Shown: in pieces, positions 45,289 to 54,824 of the stretch
Layout: the number at the start of each line of letters is the position of its first letter
How positions within the stretch are numbered: the stretch's first letter is position 1
Source: Variovorax fucosicus
GTDB lineage: Bacteria > Pseudomonadota > Gammaproteobacteria > Burkholderiales > Burkholderiaceae_C
NCBI RefSeq assembly: GCF_030316825.1
Contig: NZ_JASZYU010000001.1
Coordinates: 1,116,001 to 1,180,000, forward strand
DNA: 64,000 bases
Direction of reading: 5' to 3'
Notes under the pieces: model-generated
What the model was told of the DNA's origin: nothing
Database searches by the model: none
Seen by the model: the letters and a program-made list of their open reading frames with translations, nothing else
Position numbers and translations under genes: made by a program

Positions 45289-46188
45289 ATGGCCACCCTG
45301 ACTGCTTCTTCCGCCGCCGTCGACGTGAAACCGCTGCCGATGCAGCGCTCGCGCGGCTACTGGACGTCGGCCATGCTGCGCTTCACGCGCGACCCGGTCG
45401 CGATGGGCGCGGCCTTCGTGGTGCTGCTGCTGATCGGCCTAGCGGTGTTCGGCCCCTGGCTGGCGCCGGCCGATCCCTACGCCTCGTCGATGCTCAAGCG
45501 GCTGAAGCCGATTGGCACCGAGGGCCTGCCGCTCGGCAGCGACGAACTGGGCCGGGACATGCTGTCGCGCCTGATCGTCGGTGCGCGGCTGTCGCTCTTC
45601 ATCGGCATCACGCCGGTGGTCTGCGCCTTCGTGCTCGGTGCGGTGATCGGCATCGTGGCCGGCTATGCGGGCGGCATCGTCAACACGCTGATCATGCGCA
45701 CGATCGACGTGTTCTATGCGTTCCCGTCGGTGCTGCTGGCCATTGCGCTGTCGGGGGTGCTGGGTGCGGGCGTCTTCAACTCGCTGATCTCGCTGACCAT
45801 CGTGTTCATCCCGCAGATCGCGCGGGTGGCCGAAAGCGTGACCACCCAGGTGCGCAGCCGCGATTACGTGGAAGCGGCGCGTGCCTCGGGCGCCAATGCC
45901 TTCACGATTGTGCGCGTGCACGTGCTCGGCAACGTGCTCGGGCCGATCTTCGTGTACGCCACCAGCCTGATCGCGGTGTCGATGATCCTGGCCTCGGGCC
46001 TGTCCTTCCTCGGCCTCGGCGTGAAGCCACCCGAACCCGAGTGGGGCCTGATGCTCAACACGCTGCGGACCGCGATCTACGTGCAGCCTTGGGTGGCGGC
46101 GCTGCCGGGGGCGATGATCTTCGTTACGTCGATTTCCTTCAACATCCTCTCCGACGGCCTGCGCTCGGCGATGGACAACAAGGGCTGA
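45289..46188 (+). CDS. ABC transporter permease, DppC type
   Basis: 299 residues, six helices. N-terminal helix region DPVAMGAAFVVLLLIGLAVFGPWLAPADPY, then LGSDELGRDMLSRLIVGARLSLFIGI and the EAA loop VTTQVRSRDYVEAARASGANAFTIVRVHVLGNVLGPI. These are DppC/OppC features. It is followed by a 367-bp gap with a long inverted repeat before the ATPase genes, the only break in this operon. Confidence 0.96.
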   Translation: MATLTASSAAVDVKPLPMQRSRGYWTSAMLRFTRDPVAMGAAFVVLLLIGLAVFGPWLAPADPYASSMLKRLKPIGTEGLPLGSDELGRDMLSRLIVGARLSLFIGITPVVCAFVLGAVIGIVAGYAGGIVNTLIMRTIDVFYAFPSVLLAIALSGVLGAGVFNSLISLTIVFIPQIARVAESVTTQVRSRDYVEAARASGANAFTIVRVHVLGNVLGPIFVYATSLIAVSMILASGLSFLGLGVKPPEPEWGLMLNTLRTAIYVQPWVAALPGAMIFVTSISFNILSDGLRSAMDNKG

Positions 46189-46235
46189 ACGTGGAACTCT
46201 GCTCCTTTGTTGTTTGTGCTGGGTTCGACGTTCGC

Positions 46236-46491
46236 TGTTCAGGGCGCGCTCGCGCCGACGGGGTACCTTGCTCCGCGAATGTCCCCCGGCCTTCGGCCTC
46301 CTCCTTTATTTCGCTGCGCAAGGCACCCCATCGGCGTGATCAATCAGAGCGGTCGTTCATCGGCCAGCACTACAGCCGCGCCTCCCGTGCACAGGGCATC
46401 GGGTGCTCCCCGCAGCGAAATAAAGGAGGAGCCGAAGGCGGGGGACATTCGCGGAGGGGAGTACCCGGCGGCCTGTGCACGCGCCCCGAAC
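46236..46491. repeat. Long imperfect inverted repeat inside the transporter operon
   Basis: Left arm about 46236-46329 and right arm about 46401-46491, separated by about 70 bp. The core of the left arm (46271-46318) matches the reverse complement of 46411-46456 apart from two one-base insertions; the flanks match more loosely (GTTCNGGGCGCG ends). No protein of its own is evident; the frames across it are artefacts. It looks like a small intergenic repeat or miniature element of a type that can be multicopy in related genomes. Confidence 0.8.
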
Positions 46492-46517
46492 AAAAGCACC
46501 CTGAACAAAAGCACCCG
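46488..46517 (+). repeat. Tandem 15-bp duplication
   Basis: GAACAAAAGCACCC occurs at 46488-46501 and again at 46503-46516, period 15 bp, at the outer edge of the inverted repeat's right arm and about 40 bp before the next start codon. Confidence 0.75.
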
Positions 46518-46555
46518 GCAACGCAACGCAGTGCTCACCGAAGGAGCGTGACCGC

Positions 46556-47593
46556 ATGGATGCACTGAAAGACATCGGCGGCCCGGCGCAACCGCTGCTC
46601 ACGGTGCGCGGCCTGCAGAAGCACTTCCCGCTCAAGAAAGACCCGCTGGGTCGCGGCGGCGGCGTGGTGCGCGCGGTGGACGGCGTCGACTTCGAGGTAC
46701 TCAAGGGCGAAACGCTCGGCGTGGTCGGCGAATCGGGCTGCGGCAAGTCGACCACGGCGCGCCTCCTGATGCAGCTCATCGCACCGACCGCCGGCGAGGT
46801 CGTGTTCGACGGCCGCGCGGTCGGCAGCCGCGACCTGCCGCTGAAGGAGTTCCGGCGCCAGGTGCAGATGGTGTTCCAGGACAGCTACGCCTCCCTGAAC
46901 CCGCGCCTCACGATCGAAGACTCGGTCGCGTTCGGACCGCAGGTGCATGGCGTGCCGAAGAAGGAATCGATCGCCCGCGCGCGCGACCTGCTGGTGCGCG
47001 TGGGGCTGGAGCCGCAGCGCTTTGCCGAACGCTATCCGCACGAGTTGTCGGGCGGGCAGCGCCAGCGCGTGAACATCGCGCGCGCGCTCGCGCTGCAGCC
47101 GCGCATGGTGATCCTCGACGAGGCCGTGTCGGCGCTCGACAAGTCGGTGGAGGCACAGGTGATCAACCTGTTGCTGGATCTCAAGGCCGAGTTCGGCCTC
47201 ACCTACGTCTTCATCAGCCACGACCTGAACGTGGTGCGCTACATGAGCGACCGCGTGATGGTGATGTACCTGGGACAGGTCTCGGAGATCGGCCCGTCCG
47301 GTGCGCTCTACGAGACGCCCGCGCATCCCTACACGCGCGCGCTGCTGTCATCGATGCCCTCGATGGATCCGGATCACCGCACCGAAGAAGCCGCGCTGGC
47401 GGGCGACCCGCCGAACCCGATCAACCCGCCCTCGGGCTGCCGCTTTCACCCACGCTGCGCGATGGCCGCACCGGTCTGCAGCGAACGTGTGCCGGCGCGC
47501 GTGCTCGCGGGCGCCGCGCAGGCGGTGAGCTGCCTGATGTACGAACCCGGCAGCGGTCACCCGAATGCACTGCCGCTCGCAAAGGCCGCCTGA
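46556..47593 (+). CDS. ABC transporter ATP-binding protein, DppF/OppF type
   Basis: 345 residues; AAGGAG lies upstream of the ATG. Walker A GESGCGKST, Q-loop VFQDSYASLNPR, signature LSGGQRQRVNIARAL, Walker B MVILDEAVSALD and the His switch ISHDLNVV are intact. The C-terminal oligopeptide-transporter domain (NPPSGCRFHPRCAMAAPVC) has the Cys cluster typical of the family. Second gene group after the repeat; the partner ATPase follows 2 bp later. Confidence 0.96.
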   Translation: MDALKDIGGPAQPLLTVRGLQKHFPLKKDPLGRGGGVVRAVDGVDFEVLKGETLGVVGESGCGKSTTARLLMQLIAPTAGEVVFDGRAVGSRDLPLKEFRRQVQMVFQDSYASLNPRLTIEDSVAFGPQVHGVPKKESIARARDLLVRVGLEPQRFAERYPHELSGGQRQRVNIARALALQPRMVILDEAVSALDKSVEAQVINLLLDLKAEFGLTYVFISHDLNVVRYMSDRVMVMYLGQVSEIGPSGALYETPAHPYTRALLSSMPSMDPDHRTEEAALAGDPPNPINPPSGCRFHPRCAMAAPVCSERVPARVLAGAAQAVSCLMYEPGSGHPNALPLAKAA

Positions 47594-47595
47594 GC

Positions 47596-48612
47596 ATGAA
47601 CACCACGAACACCGCCGAGCCGATGGTCAGCCTGCGCGACCTCAGCGTCACCTTCACCGGGGGCCGCAAGCCGGTGCACGCGGTCAGCGGCGTAAGCCTG
47701 GACGTGCAGCGCGGCGAGGTGGTGGCGCTGATCGGCGAATCGGGCTCGGGCAAGAGCGTGACCATGCGCACCATGCTGCGCCTGCACCCCGAGCGCCGCA
47801 CGCGCATGGGCGGCCAGGTGTGCGTGGCCGGACGCGATGTGCTGGCGATGTCGCAACGCGAGATCACCGACTTCCGCGGCAAGGTCGCGTCGATGATCTT
47901 CCAGGAACCGCTGCTGGCGCTCGACCCGGTGTACTCGGTCGGCGCGCAGATCGTGGAATCGATCCGCCGGCACGAGCCCGTGTCGGCCGCCGAGGCGCAC
48001 CAGCGTGCACTCGAGCTGTTCGAGCGCGTGCGCATTCCTAGCCCCGAGCGGCGGCTTGCGGCCTACCCGCACGAGATGTCAGGCGGCATGCGCCAACGCG
48101 CCATGATCGCGCTGGCGTTGGCCTGCAGGCCGCAACTGCTGCTGGCCGACGAGCCGACCACCGCGCTCGATGCCACCGTGCAGATCCAGATCCTGTTGCT
48201 GCTGCGCGAGCTGCAGCGCGATCTCGGCCTCTCGGTGGTGTTCGTCACGCACGACATCGGCGCCGCGGTCGAGGTGGCCGATCGCATCGCCGTGATGTAT
48301 GCGGGCCGCATCGTCGAGGAAGGCACCACGCGCGAGCTCATCCGCTCGCCGCGCCATCCGTACACCATCGCGCTGCTCAAGAGCCGCGCCCACGGCGCGA
48401 TGGCGCGCGGCACTCGGCTCGAGACCATCGGAGGCGCACCACCGGATCTCTCGGCGCTGCCGCCGGGCTGCGCATTTGCCGAGCGCTGCACGCTCGCCAC
48501 CGACGCCTGCCGCGCGGCGCAGCCGCCCGCCATCGAACTCGCGCCGAACCACCGGGCGCGCTGCATCCGGATCGACGCCGCGGCCGCCATCGCACCGACC
48601 GTCGTCGCCTGA
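47596..48612 (+). CDS. ABC transporter ATP-binding protein, DppD/OppD type
   Basis: 338 residues. Walker [11 protein letters not shown]-loop [16 protein letters not shown], signature [15 protein letters not shown], Walker [13 protein letters not shown], His switch [10 protein letters not shown]-terminal [15 protein letters not shown] domain of oligopeptide-type ATPases. Completes the five-component transporter. The signature has GGM in place of GGQ, which is common in DppD. Confidence 0.96.
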   Translation: MNTTNTAEPMVSLRDLSVTFTGGRKPVHAVSGVSLDVQRGEVVALIGESGSGKSVTMRTMLRLHPERRTRMGGQVCVAGRDVLAMSQREITDFRGKVASMIFQEPLLALDPVYSVGAQIVESIRRHEPVSAAEAHQRALELFERVRIPSPERRLAAYPHEMSGGMRQRAMIALALACRPQLLLADEPTTALDATVQIQILLLLRELQRDLGLSVVFVTHDIGAAVEVADRIAVMYAGRIVEEGTTRELIRSPRHPYTIALLKSRAHGAMARGTRLETIGGAPPDLSALPPGCAFAERCTLATDACRAAQPPAIELAPNHRARCIRIDAAAAIAPTVVA

Positions 48613-48629
48613 CCTTCACCCACCGCACC

Positions 48630-49811
48630 ATGCCCCTGCACGACCCTGCCCACGCCTTCGTCCCCTACCCCGATGTGCTGGTGCCGCGCGCTGCGACCGG
48701 CCCGCTGGCCGACCTGAGCTTCGGTGTGAAGGATCTGTACGACGTGGCCGGCTACCCGACCGGCGGCGGCAGCCCGTTCCTGCTCGCGATGTCGGGCATC
48801 AAGACCACCACCGCGCCGGCCGTGCAGAGGCTGCTGGATGCCGGTGCGCGCTTCGTCGGAAAGACCGTGACCGACGAGCTCGCGTTCTCGATGAACGGCA
48901 ACAACGCGCACTTCGGCGCACCGGTCAATGGCGCCGCGAAAGACCGCATCACGGGCGGCAGCTCGTCGGGCTCGGCCTCGGCCGTGTCGTCAGGCCTGTG
49001 CGACTTTGCGCTGGGCAGTGACACCGGCGGCTCGGTGCGCGCGCCGGCGAATCACTGCAACCTGTACGGCCTGCGGCCGACGCACGGCCGCATCAGCCTC
49101 GCGGGCGTGCTCGACCTGGCGCCGAGCCTCGACACCTGCGGCTGGTTCACGCGCGATGTCGGCACCTTCGCGCGCGTGGCCGACGTGCTGCTGGGCACCG
49201 ATGCGTCGCCGCTGCCGACCCCGGTGCGGCTGCTGTGGCCCGAGGACATCTGGGCGATGCTCGACGCCCCCGTTGCCGCAGCCTTGAAAGGCGCCGCCGA
49301 CCAGGTGCAGGCGGTGCTGGGCACGGCCAGCCCGGTGAAAGCGATCGCGCTCGGCGACTGGGACGCGATGTACTGGAACTTCCGCTACGTGCAGGCGCGC
49401 GAAGCCTGGCTCACCGACGGCCCGCTGATCGAGCGCTACGCGCCGCCGCTCGGCCCTGGCGTGGCCGAACGCTTTGCCTGGTCGCGCGACGTGACGGACG
49501 CGCAGGTGAATGGCGCCCGCGCCTTCCGCGCGAAGTTTCGCGAACAGCTCGCCGCATTGCTCGGCCACGATGGCGTGCTGCTGATGCCGACCATGCCCGA
49601 CATCGCGCCGCTGCGCGCCGCGCCCGAAAGCAGCCTCGAGGACTACCGCAACAAGGCCATCCGCATGCTCTGCGTGGCCGGGCTCAGCGGCTTTCCGCAG
49701 TTGTCGATGCCGCTCGCGCAGCGCGATGGCGCGCCGCTGGGCATCTCGCTGCTCGGGCCGGCGGGTTCGGACCGGTCGCTGGTCGGTCTGGCGGAACGCA
49801 TCGCCGCCTGA
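48630..49811 (+). CDS. Amidase (amidase-signature family)
   Basis: 393 residues, shorter than most members (450-500). The Ser-cisSer-Lys triad is visible: Lys34 in FGVKDLYD, the [10 protein letters not shown] loop at 109-116 and nucleophile Ser135 in SDTGGSVR. The substrate is not defined; hydrolysis of an imported amide to a carboxylate and ammonia fits the operon. 17 bp after the last transporter gene. Its 3' end meets the convergent M20 gene 15 bp away. Confidence 0.93.
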   Translation: MPLHDPAHAFVPYPDVLVPRAATGPLADLSFGVKDLYDVAGYPTGGGSPFLLAMSGIKTTTAPAVQRLLDAGARFVGKTVTDELAFSMNGNNAHFGAPVNGAAKDRITGGSSSGSASAVSSGLCDFALGSDTGGSVRAPANHCNLYGLRPTHGRISLAGVLDLAPSLDTCGWFTRDVGTFARVADVLLGTDASPLPTPVRLLWPEDIWAMLDAPVAAALKGAADQVQAVLGTASPVKAIALGDWDAMYWNFRYVQAREAWLTDGPLIERYAPPLGPGVAERFAWSRDVTDAQVNGARAFRAKFREQLAALLGHDGVLLMPTMPDIAPLRAAPESSLEDYRNKAIRMLCVAGLSGFPQLSMPLAQRDGAPLGISLLGPAGSDRSLVGLAERIAA

Positions 49812-49826
49812 CCCCCACCCGCGCCT

Positions 49827-51116
49827 TCACGCAGCGACGCCGGCCTGGTCCAGCATCGCGTGCAGCAGCACGTTGCAGCCGGCGGCCAGGTGTTCAGGCC
49901 GGGCGTCTTCGATCTCGTTGTGCGAGATACCGTCCTTGCAGGGCACGAAGATCATCGCGGCCGGCGCGACGCGCGCGACGTACACCGCGTCGTGGCCCGC
50001 GCCGCTCACGATGTCGAGGTGCGGCAGGCCCGCGCGCGCGGCGCCCTCGCGCACCGCGTTCACCAGCGCGTCGGCAAAACGCACCGGCGGGAAATACACG
50101 GTCTGCTCGATCGTCACGCTGAGGCCACCCTGCGCCTGCAGCGCGGCACACGCCTGGCGGATGCGCGTATCCATGCGGTTCAGGCCTTCGTCGTCGGCAT
50201 GGCGCAGGTCGACCGTGAAGGTCACGCGGCCCGGAATGACGTTGCGCGAATTGGGGTGCACATGCACGTAGCCCACGGTACCGCGCCCATCCGGCTGCTC
50301 ATCCATCGCGATGCGGTTCACCATCTGCATCAGGCCGGTGGCGCCCTGCAGCGCGTCGCGCCGCAGCTTCATCGGGGTCGGGCCGGCATGCGCTTCCTGG
50401 CCGGTCACGACCACGTCGTACCAGCGCTGGCCGAGCGCGCCGGTCACCACGCCGAGCGGGATGTCGGCATCTTCGAGCACCGGACCCTGTTCGATGTGGG
50501 CCTCGAAGTACGCGCCGAAGGCCGGCGCGCCGGACGCCACCGAGGCCGGTGACTCGCCCGCAAAACCGATGCTGCGCAGGGCTGAGTCGACAGTGATGCC
50601 GTCGCGGTCGGCGGCTGTCAGGGCGTGGTCGAGCGTGAACGCGCCGGCATAGACGCCCGAGCCCATCATGACCGGCACGAAGCGCGAACCCTCCTCGTTG
50701 GTCCAGACGCAGACCTCGAGCGGCGCCTCGGTCCGGATGCCGGCATCGTTCAGGGTGCGCAGCACTTCGAGGCCGGCCAGCACGCCGTAGTTGCCATCGA
50801 ACTTGCCGCCGGTGGGTTGTGTGTCGATATGGCTGCCTGTGGCCACGGCCGGCAGCGCCGGGTTCTGCCCCGGCCGGCGCGCGAACAGGTTGCCGATGGC
50901 GTCGACGCGCACGCTACAGCCGGCTTCTTCGACCCAGCGCACGAACAGTTCGCGGCCCTGGCGATCCAGGTCGGTGAGGGCCAGACGGCACACGCCGCCC
51001 TTGTCGGTGGCACCGATGCGGGCCAGTTCCATCAGCGAGGCCCAGAGACGTTGCGGGTCGATGGCGAGGTCGGCAAGCCTGACGGCCGCGCGTGGAGGTG
51101 TGAGGGTGGTGGTCAT
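49827..51116 (-). CDS. M20-family N-carbamoyl-L-amino acid hydrolase/allantoate-type amidohydrolase
   Basis: 429 residues from the ATG at 51116. Di-metal ligands appear in order: His in GSHIDTQPTGGKFDGNYG with its Asp, Glu in TNEEGSRF, His in AHIEQGPVL and a C-terminal His in SGAGHDAVY. AGPTPMKLRRDAL is the substrate-binding signature of the carbamoylase/ureidopropionase group. Products would be an amino acid, CO2 and ammonia. It faces the amidase and is divergent from the TRAP genes, so it links both uptake systems by position. Confidence 0.93.
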   Translation of the reverse strand: MTTTLTPPRAAVRLADLAIDPQRLWASLMELARIGATDKGGVCRLALTDLDRQGRELFVRWVEEAGCSVRVDAIGNLFARRPGQNPALPAVATGSHIDTQPTGGKFDGNYGVLAGLEVLRTLNDAGIRTEAPLEVCVWTNEEGSRFVPVMMGSGVYAGAFTLDHALTAADRDGITVDSALRSIGFAGESPASVASGAPAFGAYFEAHIEQGPVLEDADIPLGVVTGALGQRWYDVVVTGQEAHAGPTPMKLRRDALQGATGLMQMVNRIAMDEQPDGRGTVGYVHVHPNSRNVIPGRVTFTVDLRHADDEGLNRMDTRIRQACAALQAQGGLSVTIEQTVYFPPVRFADALVNAVREGAARAGLPHLDIVSGAGHDAVYVARVAPAAMIFVPCKDGISHNEIEDARPEHLAAGCNVLLHAMLDQAGVAA

Positions 51117-51284
51117 GAGGATTCGGCAGCAGAAAGCGTGCCCGTCCATGGTACGGCTGTGGCCTGTCGCGCAAGGCAGCCGGTCAAGGTAAGCCCTATG
51201 GGCCGGAAAAGTCACAGCCGTTACGATTCGGCGCCGCACGCACTACTGGCGGGCGCGGCGCCTCGTCAACACTTTGCCTCCCCG

Positions 51285-51839
51285 ATGTCCTCCTCTCCCG
51301 AGTCCGGCCCCGTGCTGGACGCCGCCAGCCCGTTGCCCCCCGAAATCGAAGCCACCGACGAACAGGCCCGCGTGCCGCTCGCCATCGAAGACTGGGCCAC
51401 CGTGGTCATCATGGGCCTGCTGGCCTGCATCACCTTTGCCAATGTGCTGGTGCGCTACTTCACCGACTCGTCGTTCGCATGGACGGAGGAGTTCTCGGTG
51501 TTCCTCATGATCCTGCTGGCCATGGTGGCCGGCTCGGCCGCGGTGGCGCGCGACCGGCACATCCGCATCGAATACTTCTCCGAAAGCGGCTCGATGGCGC
51601 GGCGCAAGCGGCTGTCGCAGTTCGGCGCGGTGCTGGTGGCGGCGCTGTTCTTCCTGATGGCTGGCCTGAGCGTGCGGATGGTCTGGGACGACTACAAGTT
51701 CGACGAAACCTCGCCGGGCATCGGCGTGCCGCAGTGGTGGTATTCGATCTGGCTGCCGATCGTTTCGACCGCGATTGCATTGCGCGCCTGTGGTCTGTTC
51801 GTGCGACGCGGAAGACGCGACGACCGGGACGCCGAATGA
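51285..51839 (+). CDS. TRAP transporter small membrane subunit (DctQ)
   Basis: 184 residues from the ATG at 51285; an in-frame ATG at 51198 with AAGGT upstream would add 29 residues. Four membrane helices, with the family region VLVRYFTDSSFAWTEEFSVFLMILLAMVAGSAAVARDRHIRI. The stop overlaps the DctM start by ATGA. Confidence 0.92.
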   Translation: MSSSPESGPVLDAASPLPPEIEATDEQARVPLAIEDWATVVIMGLLACITFANVLVRYFTDSSFAWTEEFSVFLMILLAMVAGSAAVARDRHIRIEYFSESGSMARRKRLSQFGAVLVAALFFLMAGLSVRMVWDDYKFDETSPGIGVPQWWYSIWLPIVSTAIALRACGLFVRRGRRDDRDAE

Positions 51840-53134
51840 TCGCCACCCTGCTCTTCGTCGCCTTCGTGCTGCTGATGCTGGTCGGCGTACCGATCGGTGC
51901 GGCGCTCGGCCTGGCGGGCGCCGCCTGCATCGCGCTGGCCAATGCCGATGCGCAATGGTTCGGCCTGCTGGCCGTGCCGCAGAACTTCTATGCAGGCCTG
52001 GGCAAGTACCCGCTGCTCGCGATCCCGATGTTCGTGCTGGTCGGCTCGATCTTCGACCGTTCCGGCGTGGCGCTGCGCCTGGTCAATTTTGCGATCTCGG
52101 TGGTTGGGCGCGGCCCCGGCATGCTGCCGATGGTGGCAATCCTGGTGGCGATGTTCTTGGGCGGCATCTCGGGCTCGGGCCCGGCCAACGCCGCCGCGGT
52201 GGGCGCGGTGATGATCGCGGCCATGTCGCGCGCCGGCTACCCGCCCGCGTTCTCGGCCAGCGTGGTGGGCGCCGCGGCGGCCACCGACATCCTGATTCCG
52301 CCGTCGGTGGCGTTCATCGTCTATTCGGTGCTGGTGCCCGGTGCCTCGGTGCCGGCGCTGTTCGCGGCCGGCATGGTGCCGGGCATCCTGGCCGGGCTGG
52401 CGCTGATCGTTCCGGCCGTGTGGATGTCGCGCTCGCACAAGATGGGCGCGCTCGAAGCGACCCTGCCGCGGCCGGCCTTCTGGAAGAGTTTTCGCGAAGC
52501 AACCTGGGGCCTGGCAGCGCCGGTGCTCATTCTGGGCGGCATGCGTGCCGGCTGGTTCACGCCGACCGAAGCGGCCGTGGTCGCCGTGTTCTACGGGCTG
52601 TTCGTCGGCATGGTGATCTACCGCACGATCAAGGTGCGCGACCTGTTCGTGATCCTGCGCGAGTCGGGCGAGTTGTCGGCAGTGATCCTGCTGGTGGTGT
52701 CGCTGGCGGGCATCTTTGCCTACTCGCTCTCTACTCTTGGCGTCATCGATCCGGTGGCCAATGCGATCGTGAACTCGGGCCTCGGCGAATACGGCGTGCT
52801 GTCGCTGCTGATCGTGATGCTGATCACCGTCGGCATGTTCCTCGACGGTGTCTCGATCTTCCTGATCTTCGTGCCGCTGCTGTGGCCGATCGTGCAGTTC
52901 TACAAGTGGGACCCGGTCTGGTTCGGCGTGATCCTCACTCTCAAGGTGGCGCTGGGCCAGTTCACCCCGCCGTTGGCCGTCAACCTGATGGTGTCTTGCC
53001 GCATCGCCAACGTGCGCATGGAAGAGACCGTGCGCTGGGTCGGCTGGATGCTGTTTGCGATGTTCCTCGTGATGGTGGCCGTGATCGTCTGGCCCCAGCT
53101 TGCCCTGTGGCTTCCCGCCAAACTCGGTTATTGA
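51836..53134 (+). CDS. TRAP transporter large permease (DctM)
   Basis: 432 residues, about twelve helices. Motifs of the DctM family: PLLAIPMFVLVGSIFDRSGVA, GGISGSGPANAAAVGAVMIAAM, AAATDILIPPSVAFIVYSV and GQFTPPLAVNLMVSCRIA. Sodium-driven uptake of an organic acid is the usual function. Confidence 0.95.
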   Translation: MIATLLFVAFVLLMLVGVPIGAALGLAGAACIALANADAQWFGLLAVPQNFYAGLGKYPLLAIPMFVLVGSIFDRSGVALRLVNFAISVVGRGPGMLPMVAILVAMFLGGISGSGPANAAAVGAVMIAAMSRAGYPPAFSASVVGAAAATDILIPPSVAFIVYSVLVPGASVPALFAAGMVPGILAGLALIVPAVWMSRSHKMGALEATLPRPAFWKSFREATWGLAAPVLILGGMRAGWFTPTEAAVVAVFYGLFVGMVIYRTIKVRDLFVILRESGELSAVILLVVSLAGIFAYSLSTLGVIDPVANAIVNSGLGEYGVLSLLIVMLITVGMFLDGVSIFLIFVPLLWPIVQFYKWDPVWFGVILTLKVALGQFTPPLAVNLMVSCRIANVRMEETVRWVGWMLFAMFLVMVAVIVWPQLALWLPAKLGY

Positions 53135-53154
53135 TTTTTCCCAAGGAGACAACC

Positions 53155-54192
53155 ATGAAATTCCGCCGCACGCTGCTCGGCCTTGCCGCCGTTGCCACCG
53201 CGCTCGCCACCTTCTCGGTCGCCGCGCCCGCCCAGACCGCCTACAAGGCCGAGTACAAGATGTCGCTGGTGCTCGGGCCGCCGACGCCCTGGGGCCAGGC
53301 CGGCAAGCTCTGGGCGGACATGGTGAAGGAGCGCACGCACGGCCGCATCAACATCAAGCTCTACCCGGGCGTGTCACTGATCCAGGGCGACCAGACGCGC
53401 GAATTCAGCGCACTGCGCCAGGGCGTGATCGACATGGCCGTGGGCTCGACCATCAACTGGTCGCCGCAGGTGAAGCAACTCAATCTGTTCTCCATGCCGT
53501 TCCTGATGCCCGACTACGCGGCGATCGACGCGCTGACGCAGGGCGAAGTCGGCAAGGAAATCTTCGCCACCATCGACCGCGCCGGCGTGGTGCCGCTCGC
53601 ATGGGGCGAGAACGGGTATCGCGAGCTCACCAATTCCAAGAAAGCCATCAAGTCGCCCGAAGACCTGAAGGGCATGAAGATTCGCGTGGTCGGCTCGCCG
53701 CTGTTCGCCGACCTCTTCACCGCGCTCGGCGCCAACCCGACGCAGATGAGCTGGGCCGATGCCCAGCCCGCGCTCGCCAGCGGCGCGGTCGACGGCCAGG
53801 AGAACCCGCTGTTCCTGTTCACCGTGCTGAAGATGCACAACGTGGGCCAGAAGTTCGTGACCACCTGGGGCTACGTGGCCGACCCGCTGATCTTCGTGGT
53901 CAACAAGGAGATCTGGGCTTCGTGGACGCCGGCCGACCAGGCCATCGTGAAGCAGGCCGCGATCGATGCCGGCAAGCAGGAAATCACGCTGGCCCGCAAG
54001 GGCCTGGTCGAAGCCGACAAGCCCGTGCTGAAAGACATCGCCGGGATGGGCGTGACCGTGACGCAACTGTCGCCCGCGGAACGCGAGGCCTTCGTGAAGG
54101 CAACCCGGCCGGTCTATGCGAAGTGGAAGACCACTGTGGGCGCCGACCTGGTGAACAAGGCCGAGAAGGCGGTGGCGGGACGCAAGCAGTAG
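53155..54192 (+). CDS. TRAP transporter substrate-binding protein (DctP)
   Basis: 345 residues with AAGGAG before the ATG. Signal peptide of about 26 residues (LLGLAAVATALATFSVAAPAQ). DctP-type features are KLWADMVKERTHGRINIKLYPG, the Arg-containing GMKIRVVGSPLFADLFTALGANPTQM where the carboxylate is bound, and SGAVDGQENP. Ligand unknown; a carboxylate is expected. A bidirectional terminator follows. Confidence 0.95.
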   Translation: MKFRRTLLGLAAVATALATFSVAAPAQTAYKAEYKMSLVLGPPTPWGQAGKLWADMVKERTHGRINIKLYPGVSLIQGDQTREFSALRQGVIDMAVGSTINWSPQVKQLNLFSMPFLMPDYAAIDALTQGEVGKEIFATIDRAGVVPLAWGENGYRELTNSKKAIKSPEDLKGMKIRVVGSPLFADLFTALGANPTQMSWADAQPALASGAVDGQENPLFLFTVLKMHNVGQKFVTTWGYVADPLIFVVNKEIWASWTPADQAIVKQAAIDAGKQEITLARKGLVEADKPVLKDIAGMGVTVTQLSPAEREAFVKATRPVYAKWKTTVGADLVNKAEKAVAGRKQ

Positions 54193-54210
54193 GTCGATCC
54201 CGCCTTGAGA

Positions 54211-54236
54211 AAAAGCCCCGCACAGCGGGGCTTTTT
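54211..54236. terminator. Bidirectional rho-independent terminator
   Basis: GCCCCG-CACA-GCGGGGC hairpin (54215-54231) with an A-run before and a T-run after, between the convergent dctP and SnoaL-like genes, so it can serve both strands. Confidence 0.88.
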
Positions 54237-54246
54237 CTTGCGCTTC

Positions 54247-54732
54247 TTACTTGCCCGCGACGACCTCGGGCATTGCCGAAGAGTGGTGGTGCGCGATCAA
54301 CCATTGGCCGTTCACCCACTCATAGACATACGTGTAGCGGGCATTCACCTTCTTGCCGTCCTTGAACTTGAAGGTGTAGGTGCCGACGTCCTGCGCCACG
54401 TTGCAGCCGATCTTGATGATGCGCTGGTCGATCGTGCCCTGCGGCGCGTCCTTCAGGAACTTGACGAAGTAGTCGTGGATCTCCGCCGGGTTCGTGCGCG
54501 GCTTGTTCGAAACGGTCGGCAGCAGCACGCCGTCGACGGCGTAGTTGGCGACGACCTTGTCGGCATCCAGCGTGCGCAGCGAGTCGTTCCAGCGGTCGAA
54601 CAACGCCGCGATCTGCGGCTCGGTGGCCGGCACGCAGATCCCCGCGGCCGGCGCCTGCGCGAAGGCAGTGGTTGAAATGGCGAGAACCGCCGCCGTCGTT
54701 GCCGAGAGGGAGAGCGTACGAAGCACATTCAT
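54247..54732 (-). CDS. Exported SnoaL-like (DUF4440/SgcJ-type) protein
   Basis: 161 residues with a signal peptide (MNVLRTLSLSATTAAVLAIST, cleavage near AFAQA). The mature part is an NTF2-like cone: IAALFDRWNDSLRTLDADKVVANYAVDGVLLP and VNARYTYVYEWVNGQWLIAHHHSSAMP. Two Cys residues (in AGICVP and IGCNVA) may form a periplasmic disulfide. Related proteins bind small ligands; no enzyme activity is clear. It follows the response regulator on the same strand, with operator-like repeats between them. Confidence 0.85.
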   Translation of the reverse strand: MNVLRTLSLSATTAAVLAISTTAFAQAPAAGICVPATEPQIAALFDRWNDSLRTLDADKVVANYAVDGVLLPTVSNKPRTNPAEIHDYFVKFLKDAPQGTIDQRIIKIGCNVAQDVGTYTFKFKDGKKVNARYTYVYEWVNGQWLIAHHHSSAMPEVVAGK

Positions 54733-54763
54733 GGAGTTTTCCTTTTTGAAATGAGTAGTCGAT

Positions 54764-54780
54764 CACCGGGATTTCCGGTG
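54764..54780. promoter_or_regulatory. 17-bp palindrome in the SnoaL-like gene leader
   Basis: CACCGG-GATTT-CCGGTG, a perfect 6-5-6 palindrome 31 bp before the start codon of the SnoaL-like gene. It could be an operator or a leader hairpin; it has no T-run. Confidence 0.5.
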
Positions 54781-54824
54781 CTGCATCGCGTTTGCGAGAC
54801 AGGACTTCATTCTTCGGTCCCTCC

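Noticed and set aside
46207..46551. 114-codon frame in the gap between permease and ATPase genes
   Set aside because: It follows the arms of the inverted repeat; no ribosome site or domain, so not counted as a gene.
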